From positions 1-13,498 of the forward strand of contig JAJECB010000045.1 of assembly GCA_022822245.1 (NCBI GenBank): DNA of 13,498 bases, in the 5' to 3' direction. Position 1 is the stretch's first letter; each line of letters opens with the position of its first letter. Of the stretch, positions 1-5,815 are shown in pieces. This stretch comes from Gammaproteobacteria bacterium (GTDB taxonomy: Bacteria > Pseudomonadota > Gammaproteobacteria > HK1). Below the pieces are notes generated by a model that did no database searches, was not told the origin of the DNA, and saw only the letters and a list, made by a program, of their open reading frames with translations. The position numbers and the translations under genes were made by a program.

Positions 1-39
1 CAGCTTGAACGGCTTGATGACTGCAGTGATGAATTTCAT
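1..39 (-). CDS. Nitrogen regulatory protein PII, 5' end only (GlnB/GlnK family)
   Basis: Reading the minus strand from 39 to the window edge gives 13 codons, MKFITAVIKPFKL, which is the characteristic N-terminus of PII proteins; the family usually begins MKxxTAIIKPFKL. A good ribosome binding site, AGGAG, lies at about 47-51, a normal distance before the ATG. PII proteins are small trimeric sensors of 2-oxoglutarate, ATP and ADP that regulate glutamine synthetase, NtrB and the ammonium channel AmtB. The rest of the gene lies outside the window, so GlnB and GlnK cannot be told apart by sequence. The sigma-54 and NtrC-type control region upstream favours a nitrogen-regulated copy such as glnK, or glnB in front of glnA. 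The match is short but highly distinctive. Confidence 0.85.
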   Translation of the reverse strand, partial: MKFITAVIKPFKL

Positions 40-84
40 GGGTGTTCTCCTGGCCTCGGGTACGCGGACGGTTCGCGGCGCATC

Positions 85-112
85 CCCGGCGCCCGGAGGT
101 CCGGGCACCGGG
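85..112 (-). promoter_or_regulatory. Strong hairpin in the predicted 5' UTR of the PII gene
   Basis: On the minus strand the RNA folds as a 12-bp stem, CCCGGUGCCCGG against CCGGGCGCCGGG, closed by the 4-nt loop ACCU. It has eleven Watson-Crick pairs and one U-G wobble. On the plus strand the wobble position would be a C-A mismatch, so the structure is better formed in the PII transcript. It starts about 29 nt after the predicted start of transcription and ends 45 nt before the start codon. There is no U-run, so it is not a standard terminator. Its function is unknown; mRNA stability or translational control are possibilities. Confidence 0.5.
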
Positions 113-149
113 ATTCATGCGCGGCATCGGGTACGCGACATTCGTTACT

Positions 150-167
150 CAGCAATCGGCGTGCCAA
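150..167 (-). promoter_or_regulatory. Sigma-54 (-24/-12) promoter of the PII gene
   Basis: The minus strand reads TTGGCACGCCGATTGCT across 167-151. This matches the sigma-54 consensus YTGGCACGNNNNTTGCW at every defined position: GG at 165-164, GC at 153-152, correct spacing. Transcription would begin near 140, giving a 5' UTR of about 100 nt before the PII start codon at 39. This dependence on an enhancer-binding activator fits a nitrogen-controlled PII gene. Confidence 0.9.
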
Positions 168-237
168 GTCGCGATGCCGCTCCGGAACGGGGATGCGCGG
201 GGGCGGGGCGTCCGGCGGGAACCGGCGGTGGCCGCGG

Positions 238-254
238 TGCACCACGGCGAAGCG
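238..254 (-). promoter_or_regulatory. Second, weaker NtrC-type site
   Basis: One perfect half-site, TGCACC at 238-243, is followed after five bases by a degenerate half, GAAGCG, that agrees with GGTGCA at three of six positions. Its centre (246) lies 32 bp from the centre of the perfect site at 270-286, i.e. three helical turns, and about 106 bp upstream of the predicted transcription start. The spacing supports it more than the sequence does. Confidence 0.5.
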
Positions 255-269
255 TCGGAGGACGCGAAT

Positions 270-286
270 TGCACCAGGATGGTGCG
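270..286 (-). promoter_or_regulatory. NtrC-type enhancer site
   Basis: TGCACCAGGATGGTGCG agrees with the NtrC consensus TGCACC-N5-GGTGCA at 11 of 12 defined positions. The centre is about 138 bp upstream of the transcription start predicted from the sigma-54 element at 150-167, a typical enhancer distance. Phosphorylated NtrC bound here would contact sigma-54 polymerase by DNA looping under nitrogen limitation. Confidence 0.8.
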
Positions 287-552
287 TGTGAGCTCGCGGT
301 CGAGATCTCCGCGGAGACCGGGGTCAGATTGGGAATTGGAAAGGGACGAGAACCGGGATCAGCGTGGGTATTCGGTTCCGATAACCTGCTCCGACCCCGA
401 ATTCGCGCGGATCAATCGGCGCCGGCGCCGAAATCCATGCCGGTTCGAAACACGTTCGGCCTGCGACAGACGGCGAGGATCACCCAGCCTTCGCGGGAAT
501 GCGTCTCGTGGCACGAGTCGGGCCGGCGCGGGCTCCATCGCGTCCCGCGCGT
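287..552. other. Non-coding stretch with repeat-like debris
   Basis: No convincing gene lies between the NtrC-type sites and the regulator gene. The open frames here are the unbiased frames expected in GC-rich DNA. Visible structures are: imperfect inverted ends CGGGGTCAGA (319-328) and TCCGACCCCG (390-399), agreeing at 9 of 10 positions; a perfect 16-nt palindrome TCGGCGCCGGCGCCGA (416-431); and a short palindrome CTCGTGGCACGAG (505-517), which lies downstream of the regulator gene on its transcribed strand. The GGGGTCAGA and CCGACCCC ends resemble dispersed repeats common in proteobacterial intergenic DNA. No T-run terminator was found. Confidence 0.4.
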
Positions 553-1188
553 CTACGACTCCGTAGCGGAATCCATCTGCTCGGAGCGCGGGGCGGTGGT
601 ATCGGGCAGCTCCTTGTCCGAGAGGCAGACCGCGAGTATCCAGGCTTCTTCGTCGCCGGCCGCGACGAACCCGTGCGGGACGACACCGTCGAAATGCACG
701 GAATCTCCTCTCTCCAGCACCGTCTCCCGGTAGGGCTCCATGAAGAACTTCAGGGACCCGCTGAGGACGTAGAGGAATTCCTCGCCCCAATGACTGCACA
801 GAATCTCGGGTGTCTCCTTGCCCGGCGGGAGGCGCACGAGCATGGGCTGCAGGGACTTCTTCGCTATCTCGCTGCTCAGCACGTGGTACTCGCCGAGCGG
901 CGCATCGTGGCGGCTGGTCTCACGGTTGCGCGTAATCGTTCTGGACCCGGGCGCGAAGGTGGAGAAGCTCCCCCCCTTGACGAGCTCGACGAAGTCGACC
1001 CCGAGACCCTCGGCGAGACGGATGAGCACGTCGTAGTTCGGCGAAGACTGGTTGTTCTCGATCTTCGACAGCGTCGAGATCGCAACTCCCGTCTTCGCGC
1101 TTACCGTCGAGAGCGTCCAACTGTTGTCTTTCCTCAGACGCTGCAGGGCCTTGCCGATATTGTAGGCCGAACGCTTCCTGTCTCTCAT
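553..1188 (-). CDS. XRE-family transcriptional regulator with C-terminal cupin domain
   Basis: The 211-residue protein has an XRE helix-turn-helix at about residues 11-66 (IGKALQRLRK, then SWTLSTVSAKTGVAISTLSKIENN, LIRLAEGLGV) and a cupin_2 domain at about 115-190. The cupin motifs are visible: CSHWGEEFLYVLSG (H133, E136/E137) and ERGDSVHFDGVVPHGF (H172). Proteins of this design (SutR and PuuR relatives) bind DNA through the N-terminus and sense a small molecule, often an amine, amino acid or sulfur compound, through the cupin. The ATG at 1188 begins a normal N-terminus, but no strong Shine-Dalgarno is visible before it. It lies 277 bp downstream of the amidohydrolase gene and is probably transcribed separately. 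It is the only regulator in the window and a reasonable candidate to control the neighbouring catabolic genes; this is inferred from position. Confidence 0.9.
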   Translation of the reverse strand: MRDRKRSAYNIGKALQRLRKDNSWTLSTVSAKTGVAISTLSKIENNQSSPNYDVLIRLAEGLGVDFVELVKGGSFSTFAPGSRTITRNRETSRHDAPLGEYHVLSSEIAKKSLQPMLVRLPPGKETPEILCSHWGEEFLYVLSGSLKFFMEPYRETVLERGDSVHFDGVVPHGFVAAGDEEAWILAVCLSDKELPDTTAPRSEQMDSATES

Positions 1189-1275
1189 TTGAAGCTCGCA
1201 TCAGTGATGGACGAGTATCGCCGAATGCCGTTCGGTTCAAACCTCGGCGGAATGATGCAACTTGGATACCCGCAT

Positions 1276-1365
1276 CGCATTTATTGATGGTACACGAAAA
1301 CTTCGCACAATATTTATTTCTATAGGAATAATTATTTTCAAATAGACAATTTATTCTTCCATTCA
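1276..1365 (-). promoter_or_regulatory. AT-rich promoter/operator region of the XRE-cupin gene
   Basis: A roughly 90-bp AT-rich island stands out sharply from the GC-rich surroundings, 90-180 bp upstream of the regulator start. It contains the perfect 10-bp palindrome AATAATTATT (about 1327-1336) inside a longer near-symmetric AT tract. Several weak -35/-10 combinations are possible on the minus strand, for example TTGAAA followed by TA-rich hexamers, but none is decisive. An autoregulatory operator is plausible. Confidence 0.4.
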
Positions 1366-1374
1366 AGCTGCTCG

Positions 1375-1411
1375 GGGCGGTTCGCCGCCCGGCGGGGATG
1401 GCGGATCCCCG
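1375..1411 (-). terminator. Possible hairpin terminator of the lactonase gene
   Basis: Two small adjacent hairpins follow the end of the amidohydrolase gene. GGGCGG-TTCG-CCGCCC (1375-1390) has a 6-bp stem with a tetraloop. CGGGGAT-GGCGG-ATCCCCG (1393-1411) has a 7-bp stem. Neither is followed by a clean T-run on the minus strand, although AT-rich DNA lies beyond. Attenuation or transcript-end protection is possible. Confidence 0.3.
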
Positions 1412-1465
1412 GCCCCCCGAGCCCGGTAGCCGCGGGCCGGCGCCCGTTCGCCGCCACGTCCGCCC

Positions 1466-2332
1466 TCACGAGCCTTTTGCCGGGTCGCCGGTCTCGATGC
1501 GATAGAACCGGGCCGCCGTCCCGCCGAAGATCGCGGCGCGGTCGGCTTCGTCGAGGTGGCTGGTGAGGACCTGCGACGCCTCCCACCAGGCGTCGTAGGT
1601 CGCCCGGTTCCGGCACACTGGCCAGTCGGAGCCCCACATGACCCGTTCGGGGCCGAATGCGGAGAGGACGTGGTCGGTGAACGGTCGGAGTTCCTCCACC
1701 GTCCAGTTCCCGCTCGATTCCGTGACCAGCCCCGAGAGCTTGCAGTACGCGCTGGTTTCACCGGCGAACCGGGACATCTTCGCCGCCCACTCGTCGAACA
1801 GGCGGGGCTGGTCGCGATGGTCGCGGATCTGCGGCTTCATGCAGTGGTCGATCACGACCCGGAGGTCCGGATACCGGCGGAAGATGGTGAGGAAGTTGTC
1901 CAGGTGCCGGGGGAATCCGAGGGCGTCGAAGGTGAGATCGACGTCGATGATGGCCCGGTAGGCCCATTGAACGTCGTCGCGCAGCATCCAGTCGACGTCG
2001 GGGATGTCCTGAATCAGGGGACGCACGCCGGCGAGCTTCGGGTGCCGGGAGAGCCGTTCGAGCTGCCGGCGATCGGCGGGGTTCTCGAAGTCCACCCAGC
2101 CTACGACGGCGAAGACCGAATCGCTCGCGTCCGCGATCCCGAGCAAGTATTCCGTCTCGTGGATGCTCTCCGCGGCCTGGACGACGACCGTGCCGTCGAT
2201 TCCGTTCCGCTCGAGGTTCGGCTCGATGTCGGCGGGGCGGTAGCGACGGTACAGAATCGGGTTGTCCTTCGGCATCCAGTCGTAGTCGCCGCGCCGGGGC
2301 TCCCAGTAGTGCTGGTGCGAATCGATCCGCAC
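1466..2332 (-). CDS. COG3618 amidohydrolase, L-fuconolactonase-like lactonase
   Basis: The 288-residue protein has the amidohydrolase family 2 layout: HQH metal motif at residues 6-8 in the opening MRIDSHQHYW, a histidine in VIDHCMKP (H163), and the late aspartate in MWGSDWPVC (D236), followed by a TAARFYRI C-terminus typical of the family. COG3618 members hydrolyse lactones of aldonic acids, for example L-fuconolactone or L-rhamnonolactone. The start is GTG at 2332, supported by AGGAGG at 2340-2345 with 7-nt spacing. It lies 51 nt after the aldo/keto reductase gene on the same strand. A dehydrogenase that makes a sugar lactone followed by a lactonase is a coherent two-step oxidation. The actual substrate cannot be read from the sequence. 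Confidence 0.85.
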   Translation of the reverse strand: MRIDSHQHYWEPRRGDYDWMPKDNPILYRRYRPADIEPNLERNGIDGTVVVQAAESIHETEYLLGIADASDSVFAVVGWVDFENPADRRQLERLSRHPKLAGVRPLIQDIPDVDWMLRDDVQWAYRAIIDVDLTFDALGFPRHLDNFLTIFRRYPDLRVVIDHCMKPQIRDHRDQPRLFDEWAAKMSRFAGETSAYCKLSGLVTESSGNWTVEELRPFTDHVLSAFGPERVMWGSDWPVCRNRATYDAWWEASQVLTSHLDEADRAAIFGGTAARFYRIETGDPAKGS

Positions 2333-2383
2333 GTCGCCGCCTCCTCGTGGCCGTCCCGATTGTTTCCTGGCCCGGTTCCGCCG

Positions 2384-3412
2384 CTATCCGGTCGGAGCAT
2401 CCGCGCGCATCAGCCCTTCGGCCTTCAGCTCGTCCCAGAGCGCAGGCGGAACGTGCGCCTCGGCCGCGCGAAGGTTGCTCTCGATCTCGCTCACCCCCTG
2501 CCCGCCCGGGATCACGGACACCACGCACGGATGCCGGAGCGGGAACTGGAACGCGGCGTCGACGAGCCGCACGCGGTGCGAACGGCAGACCGCGTCCAGC
2601 CGCGCGACCCGCTCCCGCACCGGCTCCGGGGCCGGCTGGTAGTTGTAGAAGGCGCCCGGCCCGGGGCCGCTCGCGAGGATTCCGGAGTTGTAGGGGCCGC
2701 CGATGACGACGCCGATCCCGCGCCTCTCGCAGAGAGGGAGGAAGCTCTCGAGCGCCTCCTGCTCGAGGAGGGTGTAGCGCCCCGCAAGAAGGAAGAGGTC
2801 GAAGTCGCCCCGCTCCGCGAGGCTCTGGCAGGCCTCCCACTCGTTCAGCCCGCCCCCGATGGCCTTCACCGTTCCCTGTTCCCGCAGCGAGACCATGGCC
2901 CGGTAGCCGGAGGCCATGAACTCGTCGATCCGGGCGTCGACCGCGGCCTTCGATCCGTGGTGCGAGGAGTCGAGATCGTGCACGTAGAGAATGTCCACCC
3001 GGTCCGCGCCGAGGCGTTCGAGGGAGAACTCGAGGCTGCGCAGGATCCCGTCGTAGCCGTAGTCGTACACCTCGCGGCGCGCCGGAACCTCGAACCACGC
3101 GTCGATGCCCGTTCGCTCGTCGGGGTTGCAGGCCTCGAGGAGCCGTCCCGCCTTGGTGGAGAGGACGTACCCGTCCCGGTCCTTGTCGCGAAGGAGGGCG
3201 CCGAGACGCCGCTCCGAGAGCCCGAGGCCGTAGAGGGGAGCCGTGTCGTAGTAGCGGACCCCGCCCGCCCAGGCGCGCTCGAGGACCGCATGCGCCTCGT
3301 CGTCGCGGATCGCCCGGTAGAGGTTGCCGAGGGGTGCGGTGCCGAGGCCGAGCGCGGTGAAGTCGATGCGCGCGTTCCCGGACCGGTGCCAGGTGCGGGT
3401 CTCGATGCCCAT
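2384..3412 (-). CDS. Aldo/keto reductase, D-threo-aldose (L-fucose) 1-dehydrogenase type
   Basis: The 342-residue TIM-barrel oxidoreductase has the AKR catalytic tetrad: D56 and Y61 in YYDTAPLYG, K87 in LSTKAGR and H145 in ILYVHDLD. The NADP(H)-binding end is at about 298-322 (VSVIPGGQGVSEIESNLRAA). Length and the TAPLYGLGLSERRLG segment fit the branch annotated as L-fucose/D-threo-aldose or pyridoxal 4-dehydrogenase. These enzymes oxidise a sugar (or pyridoxal) to a lactone with NAD(P). The ATG at 3412 is chosen because GGAGG precedes it at 3416-3420 and the family N-terminus starts here; the open frame runs farther upstream into the hydantoinase gene without meaning. It sits 122 nt after the hydantoinase gene and 51 nt before the lactonase, so the three probably form one operon. 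Confidence 0.87.
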   Translation of the reverse strand: MGIETRTWHRSGNARIDFTALGLGTAPLGNLYRAIRDDEAHAVLERAWAGGVRYYDTAPLYGLGLSERRLGALLRDKDRDGYVLSTKAGRLLEACNPDERTGIDAWFEVPARREVYDYGYDGILRSLEFSLERLGADRVDILYVHDLDSSHHGSKAAVDARIDEFMASGYRAMVSLREQGTVKAIGGGLNEWEACQSLAERGDFDLFLLAGRYTLLEQEALESFLPLCERRGIGVVIGGPYNSGILASGPGPGAFYNYQPAPEPVRERVARLDAVCRSHRVRLVDAAFQFPLRHPCVVSVIPGGQGVSEIESNLRAAEAHVPPALWDELKAEGLMRADAPTG

Positions 3413-3534
3413 GACCCTCCATCCCGATGGTGACGGGGCGCCATGATAGGGCGCGGTGCGGCCGGCTGCACGGAGCCGTGCGCCGGTCCCACCCGCGGGC
3501 GAACCGGGCCGGAGTGCGCCTGCGCCGATGCGGG

Positions 3535-5592
3535 TCAGCCGGTCGGGAGGCGGATGTCGAGCCAGCGCTCGGGGGTGGTGGTCGCTTCGTCCCCGGGCCG
3601 CAGCAGCACCGTCGTCGTGTCCGATTCGATGATCGCGGGCCCCGCGACCACCTGGCCCCCGGCGAGGGTGTCGAAGTCGTGGACCGGCGCCTCGAGCCAT
3701 TCGCCGAGCCAGACCGCGCGCGCTCCGGCCGGCGGAACGGGCGGCTCCCCGGCCGGGGCGGCGGGCTCGACCGGCGGGGCGGGGAGGGCCCCCGAGGTGG
3801 TGACCCGCGCGTTGATGAGCACCGGGTCCTGATCGCCGAGGAAGTACGTGTAGAGCTCCTCGTGCCGGGCCTCGAAGGCACGCTTGAGGGTCTCGGCGAG
3901 GTCCGGCGAGTCGAAGTCCACTCCCGCGAGCGACACGTCGATCTCGTAGACCTGTTCGCCATAGCGCATCTCCGCCGCCCGCCGCGACCGCACCGGGCCG
4001 TCCGTCCAACCACTCATGCGCGCGCGCCCCTCGCGCTCGAGCTCGTCGTAGAGGGCGCGCAGGGCGTCGAGGTCCAGCTCGCCGGTGTCCCCGACGTGGG
4101 AGCGGATTGCTTCGAGGCGAAGCTCGGTCCCGAGCATCCCCCACGCGGAGAGGACGGAGGCGACCCGGGGCAGGATCACCCGGTCGACGTGGACGATGCG
4201 GGCGAGCTCGGTCGCCTGGAGGCCGGCCGCCCCGCCGAAGCCGAGGAGGGCGAAGCGGCGCGGGTCGACGCCGCGGCGGACGGTGGCCACCCGGATCCCC
4301 TCCGCCATCTGGGTGTTGATGACCCGGTGCACCCCTTCGGCCGCCCGCACCGGGTCGGTCCCGAGCGCCTCCCCGAGGCGGGCGAGGGCGTCGACCGCCG
4401 CCTCGCGGTCCAGGCGCGCCGCCCCGCCGAGGAAGTTGTCCGGGTCGAGGAAGCCGAGCACGACGCTCGCGTCGGTGACGGTCGCCTCGTGCCCGCCCCG
4501 GCCGTAGCAGGCGGGGCCGGGGTCGGCCCCCGCGCTCTCCGGTCCGACCCTGAGGAGGCCGCCCCCGTCGACCCGGGCGATCGACCCGCCGCCCGCCCCG
4601 AGGGTGGTGATGTCGAGGCTCGGGAGGGCGATCCGCTCGCGTGCGATCGCCTTGTCGACGGCCAGCATCGCCTCACCGCCGACGACGAGAGAGACATCGC
4701 TCGACGTGCCCCCCATGTCGAAGGGGATCAGGTCCGGCGCTCCGGCGAGCTCGGCCACCCGGCGCGCCCCCGCGAGGCCCCCGGCGGGTCCCGAGAGAAC
4801 CGTGCCCGCGGCGACCCGGATCGTCTCCTCGATCGGCGCCACCCCCCCGTGGGACTGCATGACGAGGATCGGCCCCGCGAAGCCGGCGGCGGCGAGGCGG
4901 TCCCGGAGACCGGCGAGGTAGCGGGCGATGAGCGGCCCCACGTAGGCGTTCACCACCGTCGTCGAGGTGCGCTCGTACTCCTTGATCCGCGGCAGCACCT
5001 CGGAGGAAAGGCTGACGAAGGCGCCGGGGAGCTCCGCCGCGATCGCTTCCCGGGTCGCCCGCTCGTGCCGGTCGTCCCGGTAGGAGTGGAGATAGCAGAC
5101 CGCCACCGACTCCACGGCGGCCCGGCGAAGCGCGCGCAGCGCCTTCCCGAGGGAAGCGGCATCGAGGGGGGTCTCGATGCGGCCGTCCGACCGGACCCGT
5201 TCGCGGACCCCGAAGCGGAGGTGCCTCGGCACCAGGGGCTCCTCGCGGGGCAGGCGCAGGTTGTAGCGCTCGGGCTTGAGCCCTTCGCGCATCTCCAGGA
5301 TGTCGCGATGGCCCTCGGTGGTGAGGAGGCCGACCCGTGCGCCCTTGCGCTCGATGAGTGCGTTGGTCGCGACGGTCATGCCGTGGATGATCGAATCGGT
5401 CCGGCCGAGGAGGTCGCGGGTGGGGAGGTCGAGCGCCGCCGCGAGTCGGGCGAGGCCGTCCAGCACTCCGACGGACTGGTCGGCGGGCGTGCTCTGGGCC
5501 TTGGCGAAGGTGATTCGCCCCGCCTCGTCGAGCCCGACCACGTCGGTGAACGTGCCGCCGATGTCGATGCCGAGGCGATAGGTGGATGTCAC
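3535..5592 (-). CDS. Hydantoinase/oxoprolinase family protein, A-subunit type (HyuA-like)
   Basis: The 685-residue protein has the full HyuA layout. The N-terminal ATP-grasp-like start is GIDIGGTFTD (8-17), followed by HGMTVATNALIERKG (70-84), the hydantoinase A core with RIKEYERTSTTVVNAYVGP (202-220), FDMGGTSSDVSLV (291-303) and GADPGPACYGRGG (355-367), and GFGGAAGLQATELA (451-464). Such proteins phosphorylate or activate an amide, lactam or ketone with ATP, usually in complex with a HyuB partner, as in N-methylhydantoinase, 5-oxoprolinase and acetophenone carboxylase. No HyuB gene is in the window; the next gene is an aldo/keto reductase. The GTG at 5592 is chosen because the family N-terminus begins there; the Shine-Dalgarno is weak. 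Substrate unknown. Confidence 0.88.
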   Translation of the reverse strand: MTSTYRLGIDIGGTFTDVVGLDEAGRITFAKAQSTPADQSVGVLDGLARLAAALDLPTRDLLGRTDSIIHGMTVATNALIERKGARVGLLTTEGHRDILEMREGLKPERYNLRLPREEPLVPRHLRFGVRERVRSDGRIETPLDAASLGKALRALRRAAVESVAVCYLHSYRDDRHERATREAIAAELPGAFVSLSSEVLPRIKEYERTSTTVVNAYVGPLIARYLAGLRDRLAAAGFAGPILVMQSHGGVAPIEETIRVAAGTVLSGPAGGLAGARRVAELAGAPDLIPFDMGGTSSDVSLVVGGEAMLAVDKAIARERIALPSLDITTLGAGGGSIARVDGGGLLRVGPESAGADPGPACYGRGGHEATVTDASVVLGFLDPDNFLGGAARLDREAAVDALARLGEALGTDPVRAAEGVHRVINTQMAEGIRVATVRRGVDPRRFALLGFGGAAGLQATELARIVHVDRVILPRVASVLSAWGMLGTELRLEAIRSHVGDTGELDLDALRALYDELEREGRARMSGWTDGPVRSRRAAEMRYGEQVYEIDVSLAGVDFDSPDLAETLKRAFEARHEELYTYFLGDQDPVLINARVTTSGALPAPPVEPAAPAGEPPVPPAGARAVWLGEWLEAPVHDFDTLAGGQVVAGPAIIESDTTTVLLRPGDEATTTPERWLDIRLPTG

Positions 5593-5659
5593 GTGGCGAG
5601 TCCCGTGGTTGGCGGCATCGGAGGCGATGCGGCGATGCCGGCAACTCGCCAGCCGGCCG

Positions 5660-5689
5660 AATGTAGCAACCGGTCGCTCGTCCGGGCAA
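5660..5689 (-). promoter_or_regulatory. Candidate sigma-70 promoter of the hydantoinase operon
   Basis: On the minus strand TTGCCC (5689-5684) and TACATT (5665-5660) are separated by 18 bp, each matching 4 of 6 bases of the -35 and -10 consensus. It lies about 70 bp upstream of the GTG start. The -35 box overlaps one arm of the inverted repeat at 5686-5722, which suggests a regulated promoter. Prediction by eye only. Confidence 0.35.
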
Positions 5690-5722
5690 GCGAGACGGAA
5701 ACGGGGTCGTCCGATCGCTTGC
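5686..5722. promoter_or_regulatory. Inverted repeat in the divergent control region, possible operator
   Basis: GCAAGCGA (5686-5693) and its exact reverse complement TCGCTTGC (5715-5722) are 21 bp apart, 29 bp centre to centre. It lies in the 223-bp gap between the divergent hydantoinase and dehydratase genes and overlaps the candidate hydantoinase -35 box. A dimeric regulator could control both directions from here. No known regulator consensus is recognised. Confidence 0.4.
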
Positions 5723-5815
5723 ATGCGGGGGCATCGGGAGGCGCGGGACGGACGCGTTCGGAACGGAGGGTCGCTCGCGAGTATCATCGGACTCGCGCCG
5801 GTGGAGTGAGGAACC

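Noticed and set aside
56..137. Direct repeat TCGGGTACGCG at 56-66 and 127-137 flanking the UTR hairpin
   Set aside because: Eleven bases is short for this composition, and no target-site or operator logic could be attached to it.
505..520. TGGCAC at 509-514, considered as a second sigma-54 promoter
   Set aside because: No TTGC-like -12 element follows at the required spacing.
5..733. Open frames of 242 and 174 codons in the left intergenic region
   Set aside because: They run through the sigma-54 promoter and NtrC-type sites and into the regulator gene on the opposite strand, and have no motif or ribosome binding site.
1556..3433. A 625-codon plus-strand open frame over the AKR and lactonase genes
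   Set aside because: It is low in recognisable structure and spans two well-supported minus-strand genes; an artefact of codon bias.
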